A stretch of DNA of 64,000 nucleotides from NCBI GenBank assembly GCA_016933275.1, contig JAFGBI010000234.1, positions 1 to 64,000 of the forward strand, written 5' to 3'. Shown here one piece after another: positions 51,775-60,212 of the stretch. The first letter of the stretch is position 1. Every line of letters begins with the position of its first letter. Under the pieces are notes generated by a model, which worked only from the letters and a program-made list of their open reading frames with translations, did not search any database and was not told the origin of the DNA. A program made the position numbers and the translations under genes. Source of the DNA: Polyangiaceae bacterium. Its GTDB lineage: Bacteria; Myxococcota_A; Polyangia; Polyangiales; Polyangiaceae.

Positions 51775-53916
51775 ATGACGAGGAAGACCACCGCCATCGC
51801 GGTCGCGGGGCTCACGTTGGTGGCGGGCTGTTCGACCGGAGGCGACGGGGGATCGCCTCGTGACCCGGATCCCAACACCGGTAGCGCTGGTTGGGGAGGA
51901 GCGCTGGCGAGCCAGGCGGGTGGGGTGACGACGGGCGGTGAGGCAGCCGTGGGCGCCACCGAGGCCGGCGGGGAGGATGGGAGCGGAGCCGCCCCAGCGG
52001 GCAGCACCCCAATCGCGGGCGATGGCGCCGGCAGCGGTGAGGAGACGGGTGGGGCGGCAGGCCCCGCGAGCGGCGGCGCGGCCACCGGCAGCGGCGCGAC
52101 CACCGGCGGCACCCTCGCGGGCGGGTCATCGACGGGCGGAGCCGCCGGCACCACCGGTGGCGGGGAGCCCGTCTCCGTCGAGATCACCTGCCGCTCGGAC
52201 GGCGACGGGCGGACGACGGTCGCGTTCGTCAATCGTTGCGAGCGCACAGTGACCTACAATGGCAGCGACATCCCCCCCGCGACTTTGGCTCCAGGTGGTT
52301 TCGCGTGCGAAGACATCGGCAATGCCACGGAGGAGCTCAGCTCCAGGCGCTACTGGGGCTTCGTCGGCAAGGACCCTGGCCCCGAGCGGCATACGCTCGC
52401 CGAGTTCACGTTCAACACCGATTTCTACGACTTCGACTGGTACAACATCAGCCACGTCGACGCGCACAACCTGCCGATGTCCATCGTGCCCGTCGCCCGC
52501 CCCGATTGTCACCCCCTCGCCTGCCCCCAGGACTTCCTCGCGACCTGTCCGGAGGTCGGGCAGGTGCGCGACGTGACGGGTGTGGTCGTCGCATGCGCGA
52601 ACCCCGAGCGCGACGATCCGACGAACCCGATTGCGACCCTCTTCGAGAGCTGCGACGACGCGTACGCATGGTCGGGCGACGACGCCGAGGGCGACGATGT
52701 GAGCCCCATGCGTGCCTGCGCCGGCGAGGACTGGGACGTCGTGTTCTGCCCCGGGGCGGGCGACAGCGGTTCCACTGCGCGCGGCGACGACGCGCTCGGC
52801 GCCTATCCATACACCGAATCGCCGGTCACGCGTGGGGGCACGATGACGTTCACCAACGTCGGCGCCGCGGGGTGGTGGCCGCGCCGGCTGGATGCCGCCG
52901 AGGGCGATCCAGCGTGTGACTACAAGGACGGGCTCGACACCTGGGGTGGACATTGCTGCATGACGCGGCACGAAACCACGAGCCGCGCGCTCTCCCCGTT
53001 CGACGAGGAGATGACCCTCATCCTCAAGGCAATCGACGTCAAGCAGCTCGCCATCTACCAGCCGAGCGCCGCGAGCAGCCAAGCCGACTGGACTCGAGTC
53101 ACGGCCTGGGATCGCCGCCGAGAAGGCGCAGAGAACCTCTGGTTCGCCCAACAGGGAGCGGGGAGCGCGAGCTTCTCGGGCGATCTGACCCATGATGACT
53201 GCGTCGGCTACGTGATGCAGGAGCCGAGCGTCGACTGCGGCGAGGGTCTCGGCTACTACTGCCCGGACGATCCCGGGATCCTACATCGAGGGTACGCCGG
53301 TTCGAAGCTCGTCGTCTTCCTCGGCTCGATGAGCTTCGACGACGAGGGGGTCGCTGCCTGCACCGGCAGCGGCACGGGACACCCGGGTCCCTGGGTCGCC
53401 TTCGTGGCCTCGGAGCTGGTCCGCGACGGGGGACGCAAGTGGAACGGCCTCTGCAACTGCTACACGAAGGCGGAGAACGTGGGCGATGGCTGCGGCGAGC
53501 TCAACCTCTTCGAGGTGGTGATGGACGACAACCAGTACTCGAACCGCGAGTTCATGAGCACCGGGCTGCGCTCCTTCCAGGCCGGACACGTCGGCGGCGC
53601 TGTGTGCCAGGCCACGTGTGACCGCGATGCGTTTCCCAGTGACGTCGACGTGGTCGACGCTTGCGCTCAGGAGGCCTACGCGAATGGGCCCGAGCTCGTC
53701 GTGGGCGGAGACACGGACAGTTGCCCCGTGTGGCGGCGCCCCGACGGCGACCGCTACTTCTTCGTCCTGCTCGACGAGGTGTCGCGGACGATCCAGGTCG
53801 GCATCGTGCATCCCGGCCTCGTCCCTGCGGCCGCGAGCGGTCTATTGCCCGAGCTCCCGGGCGCGTTGCCTCGCACCGTGATCGACGGCGTGGTGGCGAT
53901 GCGGCTCCCGAGCTGA
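51775..53916 (+). CDS. thaumatin-like / TOS1-like fusion lipoprotein
   Basis: Protein of 713 aa from ATG 51775; 25 codons of the track ORF overlap the previous gene and are dropped. Lipobox GLTLVAGC, then a Gly/Thr/Ala-rich linker of about 110 residues. Residues about 138-345 fit a thaumatin fold: FVNRCERTVTYNGS, FTFNTDFYDFDWYNISHVDAHNLPMSIVP, paired Cys, then CDDAYAWSGDD and DWDVVFCPG. Residues about 350-690 resemble fungal TOS1-like glucanase (DUF2401): DWTRVTAWDRRREGAENL, KLVVFLGSMS and CNCYTKAENVGDGCGELNLFEV. Both families are linked to beta-1,3-glucan. About 25 Cys suggest a disulfide-rich secreted protein. The TOS1 assignment is from motif memory. Confidence 0.72.
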   Translation: MTRKTTAIAVAGLTLVAGCSTGGDGGSPRDPDPNTGSAGWGGALASQAGGVTTGGEAAVGATEAGGEDGSGAAPAGSTPIAGDGAGSGEETGGAAGPASGGAATGSGATTGGTLAGGSSTGGAAGTTGGGEPVSVEITCRSDGDGRTTVAFVNRCERTVTYNGSDIPPATLAPGGFACEDIGNATEELSSRRYWGFVGKDPGPERHTLAEFTFNTDFYDFDWYNISHVDAHNLPMSIVPVARPDCHPLACPQDFLATCPEVGQVRDVTGVVVACANPERDDPTNPIATLFESCDDAYAWSGDDAEGDDVSPMRACAGEDWDVVFCPGAGDSGSTARGDDALGAYPYTESPVTRGGTMTFTNVGAAGWWPRRLDAAEGDPACDYKDGLDTWGGHCCMTRHETTSRALSPFDEEMTLILKAIDVKQLAIYQPSAASSQADWTRVTAWDRRREGAENLWFAQQGAGSASFSGDLTHDDCVGYVMQEPSVDCGEGLGYYCPDDPGILHRGYAGSKLVVFLGSMSFDDEGVAACTGSGTGHPGPWVAFVASELVRDGGRKWNGLCNCYTKAENVGDGCGELNLFEVVMDDNQYSNREFMSTGLRSFQAGHVGGAVCQATCDRDAFPSDVDVVDACAQEAYANGPELVVGGDTDSCPVWRRPDGDRYFFVLLDEVSRTIQVGIVHPGLVPAAASGLLPELPGALPRTVIDGVVAMRLPS

Positions 53917-53937
53917 ATGGAGCGTCGCGCCGGGAAG

Positions 53938-54438
53938 CTATCCCGAGGCGACGACGCGAATGCGCTCGCGGACGAGGTGGGCGACGTGCCCGATCTCCTC
54001 CCCGATGAGCCGACGGATCCGTTCGCGGCCGGCCGATTCGGGGATGTACGCCTCCAAGCCCTGGAAGACCGCAATCGAATCGCGCTCGAACCCGATGGCA
54101 ATCTCCAGAACCTCGAGCGCTGACTCGTTCCCCCGGAACACCTCCGCGGGGCCGAGCCCCTGGTTGAGGACGTGGCGCGCCGCCATCGCCGTGAGGTATA
54201 GGAGGGTGTCGTCCTCGGGATCCAGGGGTTGCGCGGCCTTCTCGGCCCCCACGAGCTCGCTGCGGAGCTGGCCGAACAGAGCCTCGTGGCTCGCTTCCCA
54301 CTCGGCGAGTTCGAGGAGCGTGGCACGAACGGCTGGATCGCGGACGATCTCGGCGGCGCGCCGGTAGAAGGAGGTGCCGCTCCGTTCGATCCGTTCGGCC
54401 AAGGCGAAGGCTTCGTCGGCGGTGAAGGCGAGGGGCAT
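53938..54438 (-). CDS. rubrerythrin-like ferritin-family protein
   Basis: Protein of 166 aa, all helical. The first half shows LAERIERSGTSFYRRAAE and LAEWEASHEALF, the second IAIGFERDSIAVFQGLE and IGEEIGHVAHL. Each half carries Glu and ExxH ligands, so a four-helix diiron bundle is expected (rubrerythrin/ferritin-like, PF02915). The C-terminal rubredoxin domain is absent. Likely roles are peroxide reduction or iron handling. It is convergent with the preceding thaumatin-like gene, 21 bp apart. Confidence 0.88.
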   Translation of the reverse strand: MPLAFTADEAFALAERIERSGTSFYRRAAEIVRDPAVRATLLELAEWEASHEALFGQLRSELVGAEKAAQPLDPEDDTLLYLTAMAARHVLNQGLGPAEVFRGNESALEVLEIAIGFERDSIAVFQGLEAYIPESAGRERIRRLIGEEIGHVAHLVRERIRVVASG

Positions 54439-54599
54439 GACGACGGATCCCTTTCAGACCGCGGGGCGCCGGTCCCACCATGGATGGCCCCGTGATGCTA
54501 CGCGCGCGGACAGATGGGGCCGCCTGGGTGGACCGTCAAGCATGGCCGGACCAGCGACGCTGGCGCCGACCGTCGAGCATGGCCGTTCTCGTGCGGCGC

Positions 54600-55724
54600 C
54601 TACAGCACCTCGATACTCACGACATGGGCCCGCACCACGCGCTGCGGGTGGGAGCCGATGTCCGCGGGATCGATGCCGAGGTTCAGCAAATCCAGCCCGA
54701 TCCGCGGCGCAGGCAGCCGCACGGGTGCGCCGCCACCCGGATCGGGCACGTCCACCATGTCAACCTTGAGCTGCGGCTTGAGGAGGTCGATCTGCGCTGA
54801 CCTCTTGCCCTTCCCCTTCTTGAGCGGGATCCCGGCCACGGTCACCCCGAGCCCGGGGTCGGCACCGCTCGGGAGCTGTTCGCGGGCCTCCAGGTGGATC
54901 TTGAGCGCGAGCCCACGGGCACCGTCAGAGAGGGCCAGTCGCCGCCCGTCCAGCGCGGTCCGCGCGTGTGCGGCGACGCGCGACCACGCACCGAAGTCCC
55001 GCGAGGTCTCCAGCAGCTCGAGCCGCACCACCCGCCCCTCGTGATCGACCCGCGCCACGAAGAGGGCGGTCGCATTGGTCGGGGTCAGCACGAGGTTCGC
55101 GGCCTGCTCGAGCGCGGCGATGATCGGCCCATGAGGCCCGAGTCCGAGCTCGACGTCGTGCTCGGCGGCGGGCTGAGCGAGGGATCGCGCAAGGCGTTGT
55201 TCCGCCGAAGGCCGCGTCGGTGCCCCCGGACGGTGAAGACCGAGCACGGCGCGTCCCCCGGGTCCGACACCCAACGCCTCGAGGCTCAGCGACGCGTGCG
55301 GAGCCGCGCCGGCGCCCTCTCCTGATCCGTCCCCGGCGCCGCCGGGTTCGCGGTCGCCGCCGCTGCCGTCGATCCCCAGCTCCACGCCGGCAGCATCGAG
55401 CCCAGAACGGTCGCCGGGATTTGGAGTGAGCGAGGCCACGACCGATGACAGGCGCGCCCCCGCGGGCGCGGCGCTGCGCTCGGCCCCCCCTGACACGCCG
55501 CGGAACGCCGCGGCTGCCGGCACTCGATCGACCGGCTCGAGGTCGACCTCGATCGCGGACTCGAGCCGCGCTGCTGACACCGCCGGCGCGAGAGGCAGGC
55601 GTGGCAGTGCCACCACGATGGCGATCGCGACCCCATGCAGAGCCAGCGCCACCGCCACCGCAACCGCGTCGCGCCACCACGCGAACCCGAGCAGCGTCGC
55701 CCGTCGTCGGTGCATGGCCTGCAT
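54600..55724 (-). CDS. TonB-like single-TM envelope protein
   Basis: Protein of 374 aa from ATG 55724 (a second ATG follows at 55715). A short cytosolic N-terminus is followed by one TM helix (WWRDAVAVAVALALHGVAIAIVVAL). A long Ala/Gly/Pro-rich region spans the periplasm. The C-terminal domain (about 225-320) has TNATALFVARVDHEGRVVRLELLETSRDFGAWSRVAAH, which fits TonB C-terminal-like folds (FxxxRVxxDGxVxxVxxxxSS). The TM-linker-TonB layout is typical for energy transducers or TonB-like proteins in deltaproteobacterial lineages. No ExbB/ExbD gene is in the window. Upstream it is separated from the GMC gene by repeat copy D. Confidence 0.7.
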   Translation of the reverse strand: MQAMHRRRATLLGFAWWRDAVAVAVALALHGVAIAIVVALPRLPLAPAVSAARLESAIEVDLEPVDRVPAAAAFRGVSGGAERSAAPAGARLSSVVASLTPNPGDRSGLDAAGVELGIDGSGGDREPGGAGDGSGEGAGAAPHASLSLEALGVGPGGRAVLGLHRPGAPTRPSAEQRLARSLAQPAAEHDVELGLGPHGPIIAALEQAANLVLTPTNATALFVARVDHEGRVVRLELLETSRDFGAWSRVAAHARTALDGRRLALSDGARGLALKIHLEAREQLPSGADPGLGVTVAGIPLKKGKGKRSAQIDLLKPQLKVDMVDVPDPGGGAPVRLPAPRIGLDLLNLGIDPADIGSHPQRVVRAHVVSIEVL

Positions 55725-55828
55725 GATATCTCCGAACGCCAACGATGGCCCGGACTGGGCCAATCGGACCGAAACCCTGGTCGCACGGATCCCGAGCAGG
55801 TATCCCATCCGGAATCCCCCGAGATCCC

Positions 55829-55987
55829 CAGAGCAGCAATCAGGTTGATTGCTGCGTCAAATCAACAACCTAGAGCACTGAACCGGCAGCAGACCTCGCC
55901 AGAGGCCGCGCTGGAAACGCGTCCTCCCCTCGCACAGACGCGTTTCCAACGCTGCCGTCGCTGTTGGCAACCTGATCGGTGCTCTAT
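55829..55987 (+). repeat. dispersed structured repeat, copy D (short form)
   Basis: A clean short copy. Outer hairpin GCAGCAATCA/TGATTGCTGC is followed by ATCAACAACCTAGAGCACTG. The internal hairpin pairs GGAAACGCGTC (55913-55923) with GACGCGTTTCC (55937-55947), a perfect 11-bp stem with a 13-nt loop, and the end block is GGCAACCTGATCGGTGCTCTA. The 5' ATCAGGTTG is complementary to the 3' CAACCTGAT, so the whole element can fold end to end. It lies between divergent genes and so may overlap promoters. Confidence 0.9.
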
Positions 55988-56058
55988 TAGATCAGGGGCG
56001 TGGGGTTGGGTCCGCTTGACCCGCTCGCGCGGCTACTGTTAGCTTCGCGCGAACCGCC

Positions 56059-57669
56059 ATGCCTGCCGATTCCACTCCCGTCGATCCACGAGAAGAGTCC
56101 TGGGATGTCATCGTGGTGGGAACGGGAATGGGAGGCGCCACTCTGGGATACGCGTTGGCGCGACGGGGAAAGAAAGTATTATTCTTGGAGAAGGGGCTGG
56201 ACCTCTTCGGCAGTCACGATCGGGGCGACGGGAGCATGCCGAGCGATGAACCCGAGGACGCAGAGGAGCGCTTGCGCTCGGGTCGCTGGCCCTTGCGATT
56301 GGAGGGTGACACCTCGTTCGGCGCCATGAAGTTCTTCGGCGCGATCGGCTGCGGCACCGGGGGTTCCAGCAGCATCTATGCGGCCCAACTCGAGCGGCTG
56401 ATGCCCCACGACTTGGAGCCTCGCCGGCACTTCGCGAAGTACAAGGATACCTCGCTGCCTGAACGTTGGCCGATCACCTATGACGAGCTCGTGCCTTACT
56501 ACCGCCAGGCCGAGGCGCTCTACCGGGTCTGCGGCTCGCCGGATCCGTTGAATCCGGACCCCAAGAGCCCGATTCTCGAGCCACCACCGATGAGTGACCG
56601 GGACGCTTCCTTGTTCGCTGCCTTCCAGCAGCTGGGGCTGCACCCGTATCGCGCCCATCTCGGATGCCGTTTCCTCAGCAAGGACTGCGGCGGCTGCGCG
56701 GGGGTCCTCTGCCCCCGGGGGTGCAAGAGCGATTCAGGGAACATCTGTCTCTTGCCGGCCGTCGAGCAACACGGGGCGCGAGTCATCACCGAAGCCGAGG
56801 TGCTTCGGCTCGAGGCCAACGGGTCGCGAGTCGAACGCGTGATCTACCGGCATCGCGGTGAGGAGCGGTGGGTCCGCGGCAAGGTCGTCGCCGTGGCCGC
56901 AGGGGCGCTCATGACGCCGGTGCTGTTCCTGCGCTCCCAGTCCGACGTATGGCCGAACGGTCTTTCGAACCGGACAGGCCTCGTTGGCCGCAACCTGATG
57001 ATGCACACCTCGGACTACTATGCGATCCGCCCGAGCCGCTATCATTCGCCGGAGGGGCCATACAAGGGGATCTCCCTCAACGACCTCTACCTCAAGGATG
57101 GGGTCAAGATGGGGACCCTGCAGTCGGCGGGGATGGCCGTAAACGCGGGGATCATCAACTACTACCTCAAGACCCTCGCCGAGAAGCTGTGGTACATGAG
57201 GATCGGCAAGGTGGCGCGAAAACTCGCGTCATACGCCGGCGCCGCCATCTTCAATCGCTCGGCGGTGATGGTCAGCATCGTGGAAGATCTCCCCTACCAT
57301 GACAATCGCGTCGTGCTCGATTCGAATTCGCTCGACGGGAGGCGCTTCATCTACACCTATCCTCGAGAGCTGGCAGAACGCAACGAGCAGTTCTATCGAC
57401 ACCTCCGCCAGCTGCTGGCGCCGAAGCTGATGGTCCTCCCCATCTTCTTCGGCAAGAACAACCTCAACTTCGGGCACGTCTCGGGGACTTGCCGTGGGGG
57501 TGACGACCCCGCCACTAGCGTCGTCAACCGCGACAACCGGAGTCACGACGTAGAGAACCTCTACGTCGCGGACAGCTCGGCGTTCCCGTCGAGCGGGGGG
57601 ATCAACCCGTCGTTGACGATCGCGGCCAGGGCACTCCAGGTGGCCGACGCGATCGACGCCGCTCTGTGA
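56059..57669 (+). CDS. GMC-family FAD-dependent oxidoreductase
   Basis: Protein of 536 aa. The N-terminal dinucleotide-binding motif is WDVIVVGTGMGGATLGYALARRG with acidic EKG in strand 2. GAIGCGTGGSSSIYAAQL is the FAD-covering stretch, and the C-terminal NLYVADSSAFPSSGGINPSLTIAARAL is the typical GMC ending with the active-site region. Four closely spaced Cys (CGGCAGVLCPRGC) form an insertion that could bind a cluster or make disulfides, as in some cholesterol-oxidase/GMC relatives. It probably oxidises an alcohol or sterol-like substrate; the substrate is unknown. No strong ribosome binding site precedes the ATG. Confidence 0.9.
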   Translation: MPADSTPVDPREESWDVIVVGTGMGGATLGYALARRGKKVLFLEKGLDLFGSHDRGDGSMPSDEPEDAEERLRSGRWPLRLEGDTSFGAMKFFGAIGCGTGGSSSIYAAQLERLMPHDLEPRRHFAKYKDTSLPERWPITYDELVPYYRQAEALYRVCGSPDPLNPDPKSPILEPPPMSDRDASLFAAFQQLGLHPYRAHLGCRFLSKDCGGCAGVLCPRGCKSDSGNICLLPAVEQHGARVITEAEVLRLEANGSRVERVIYRHRGEERWVRGKVVAVAAGALMTPVLFLRSQSDVWPNGLSNRTGLVGRNLMMHTSDYYAIRPSRYHSPEGPYKGISLNDLYLKDGVKMGTLQSAGMAVNAGIINYYLKTLAEKLWYMRIGKVARKLASYAGAAIFNRSAVMVSIVEDLPYHDNRVVLDSNSLDGRRFIYTYPRELAERNEQFYRHLRQLLAPKLMVLPIFFGKNNLNFGHVSGTCRGGDDPATSVVNRDNRSHDVENLYVADSSAFPSSGGINPSLTIAARALQVADAIDAAL

Positions 57670-57736
57670 TCTGCTTGCCTGCCCGCCGTCCGAACCAGGT
57701 ACGCGCTCGGGAACGGGTGGCCAGCCGTGGCGCGCC

Positions 57737-58165
57737 TCAGGTCTCGCCGGATCCCTCGGTGAGCAGCGCGCAGTAGCGCGCCATCGCGGCCAGACGCCGC
57801 AAGGAGCGCTCGGAGTCGAGGTCGACCTCGTCAACCAATTCCGCGAGCTTGACGCGCTCCTGGTCGTCATTCGCTTCGAACGAGAACCCGGCTCGACTCC
57901 CCTCCGACCAAACGAGGGAGGCACGAACGGACATGGGCCGAAGACGTCCCGGAACATGAAGGAGCATCGGGATCGTCACCTCATGCTCGTGAGCAATGGC
58001 GCTTGGTCGCTCGACCCTGATACCGGTGGAGGATAGATCGGTCGCCCGTGCGCGCACCTGCCAGCGCTCGTGGCCCCAGACAACATCGAAAGCGACACGA
58101 CGCCGCTCGGCGCCACGGCGCTCCGCAGCGGGGGGGGGACGGCGCACGGGCTCCCTGCTAGCCAT
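57737..58165 (-). CDS. PilZ-domain protein
   Basis: Protein of 142 aa from ATG 58165; the 37 extra track codons upstream approach repeat E and look non-coding. PilZ signatures are present: RRGAERRRVAFDV (RxxxR c-di-GMP motif) and TDLSSTGIRVE (D/NxSxxG). A short helical tail follows (LSELVDEVDL-type). It should bind cyclic di-GMP and act as a stand-alone effector on motility or secretion. It converges with the GMC gene 67 bp apart. Confidence 0.85.
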   Translation of the reverse strand: MASREPVRRPPPAAERRGAERRRVAFDVVWGHERWQVRARATDLSSTGIRVERPSAIAHEHEVTIPMLLHVPGRLRPMSVRASLVWSEGSRAGFSFEANDDQERVKLAELVDEVDLDSERSLRRLAAMARYCALLTEGSGET

Positions 58166-58304
58166 TGCCGACAACTCGGTTAGTGTGCCGAGAAGGACCC
58201 AATCATCCAGAAATCTGTGTCCCGTTCCGAGAACGCCTCGATTTCGGCCGAGCAGCCACACTAGCGGGCTGGACACCCCGGCCCAACTTCCCGTTCCCGC
58301 TAGC

Positions 58305-58463
58305 CAGAGCAGCAGTCAGGTTGATTGCTGCGTCATATCAACAACCCAAAGCACCGAACCGGCAGCAGATCTCGCCCGAGGCGCCGTTGGAAACGTACCC
58401 TCGTTGGGCATGGGTACGTTTGCAGCAGCGCTGTTGCTGTTGGCAACCCGATCAGTGTTCTAG
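58305..58463 (+). repeat. dispersed structured repeat, copy E (short form)
   Basis: Outer hairpin GCAGCAGTCA/TGATTGCTGC has one G-T wobble relative to the other copies. The internal hairpin has different bases from copy D but is still perfect: AAACGTACCC (58391-58400) and GGGTACGTTT (58412-58421), loop TCGTTGGGCAT. The flanking blocks CCGAACCGGCAGCAGATCTCG and TGTTGGCAACCCGATCAGTG are conserved. It is followed by a short relic of the long-form module (tcagccgtcaggcgg). Confidence 0.9.
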
Positions 58464-58570
58464 TCAGCCGTCAGGCGGGACGCAGAATGCTGGTTGCCGA
58501 TGGCCGAGGGATCTCCGGCGGGCTCTGGTCAAGACCGCAACACCACGGGACTGCGCTCGCCGCGGGCGCT

Positions 58571-60145
58571 TCAGCCCCCTCGCACCCGCGCCACGTTCCG
58601 CCCGAGCGCGTGCTCGAGCCGCACCACGGCGATCCGAGCACCGACGAGGGCGTCGATGAGCTCGATGCGTGCCCGAGTGAGGTCCGTCTCGGCGTCCGTC
58701 AGCTCGACGGAGGTGGCGCGACCGGCAAGGTACTGGTCGCGCCGCACTCCATACGCCGCGGTGGCCGCGCGGTGGGCACGCTCCGCCGCGCTGATCGCAC
58801 GCTCGGCCTGCTCGACCCCACGGATCGCCGTCACCACCTCGGTCCGCAGCGCATCGCGAACCGCGCCCTGCTGAGCGGTGATTGCCCGCACCTGGGCGGA
58901 GATCCCGCGACGACTCGCCGCCGCGATCGGCGCGTCGTTCACGGTCCAGGTCGCTTGCACGCCGAGCGCCCAGGTCGCGTGAAACACGTCGTCGGCTGGA
59001 AAGTAGCGGGGGTTCGGGTTCGCGAGCAGGGCCTCGCCCGTGGCATCGAGTCGTGGCAGCTGCTGCGCGCGCAGCGACGCTTCCTGCTCACGGAGTTTTT
59101 CGCGGTTGGCGGCGAGGGCGCGGAGCTCCGGTCGCAATCGCTCAGCCTCGGCCCAGGCCGCCTCCACCGTCGGCGCTCGAGGAAGCGCGGGGGCGGCGAG
59201 CACGTCTTCTCCGATTGTGAACACCGTACCCGGAGGCAAGTGCTGCAGGGTGGCGAGGCGTTCGACGGCGACGCTCGCGGCGTCGGCAGCGCGGAGCTCG
59301 ATGAGCTCGGCCTGGGCCTCCTGCGCTTCCACGGCGCGGACATCCGCGCTGGTCGCGAGCCCCGCCGCGAGGGCCCGCTCGACGTCACGGAGGTGCTGGG
59401 CCGCACGACGACGCGCTTGCCGCATGGCGACGGACCCTAGCTCCGCCCTCACCCAAGCGTAGTAGGCAAGGCGCGCTTCGCTGTCCGCGCGCACACGCCG
59501 CGCAACGGCGTCGTGGTCGGCGACGGAGCGGGCGTGCTTCGCCGCGGAGAAGGCCTGGGGGAAACGAAGGAAGTAGTCGGTCAGGGGAACCACCAGCGAG
59601 GCCCGAAACTGGATCTGATTGAGGATCACGGGGAACGAGATGGGAGCGGCGACGAGCAGCGCGTCGTCCGGGAGGCGTTGGCTAGGTTCGGCGCCCGGCG
59701 CGGCAACCAGGGTCCCGAGCACGGGTTCTTCGATCGGGGACAGCCGCTGGTAGCCCGCGCCGAGCGTGAGGCGAGGCGCGTAGCGGACGCGAGCACCGTC
59801 AACCTCGGCGTCGGCGACAGCGCGCAGGGCTTCCGCCACGGAGACGTCCTGGCTCGTGGCCACGACACGCTCCGCGACGGTGTCGGCGGTGAGTCCACCG
59901 GGGCGCCCCACGAGCTCGGCGAGCTCGCGTTCGAGCGCGGCCGCCGCATCCTTCGGCGCGGCCGTCGCGGCCGTCGCGGCCGGGGCGTTGCTGCTGCCGG
60001 CGGCCGCGGTGGGGGCCGGGTCTGCGGGTTGTGCGCGAGCGGTCGTCACCCCAACCTCCCAGGCGATGAGCACCAGCAAGCACAGGCCGAGCGCTGCGCG
60101 CGCGCCGTTGGTGAGACGACGGCCCATCGTTGTTGATTTCGTCAT
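58571..60145 (-). CDS. TolC-family outer-membrane efflux protein
   Basis: Protein of 524 aa from ATG 60145 with AAGGAC upstream; the 25 extra track codons are dropped. Signal peptide GARAALGLCLLVLIAWEVGVTTARAQ. Two homologous halves, rich in Ala, Glu, Arg and Gln with long coiled-coil helices, each with beta strands (PRLTLGAGYQRL, WALGVQATWTV). These fit the OEP (PF02321) repeats and typical TolC length. It lies 67 bp after the last ABC permease gene of the operon and would form its outer-membrane channel. The periplasmic adaptor is not in the window; its gene may lie to the right. Confidence 0.88.
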   Translation of the reverse strand: MTKSTTMGRRLTNGARAALGLCLLVLIAWEVGVTTARAQPADPAPTAAAGSSNAPAATAATAAPKDAAAALERELAELVGRPGGLTADTVAERVVATSQDVSVAEALRAVADAEVDGARVRYAPRLTLGAGYQRLSPIEEPVLGTLVAAPGAEPSQRLPDDALLVAAPISFPVILNQIQFRASLVVPLTDYFLRFPQAFSAAKHARSVADHDAVARRVRADSEARLAYYAWVRAELGSVAMRQARRRAAQHLRDVERALAAGLATSADVRAVEAQEAQAELIELRAADAASVAVERLATLQHLPPGTVFTIGEDVLAAPALPRAPTVEAAWAEAERLRPELRALAANREKLREQEASLRAQQLPRLDATGEALLANPNPRYFPADDVFHATWALGVQATWTVNDAPIAAASRRGISAQVRAITAQQGAVRDALRTEVVTAIRGVEQAERAISAAERAHRAATAAYGVRRDQYLAGRATSVELTDAETDLTRARIELIDALVGARIAVVRLEHALGRNVARVRGG

Positions 60146-60212
60146 GCGGCAAGGTCCTTCTTCGATTCCGGCGTCCGGAAGGGAGAACAGCCACTCGGGC
60201 AGGCGTGTGTCG

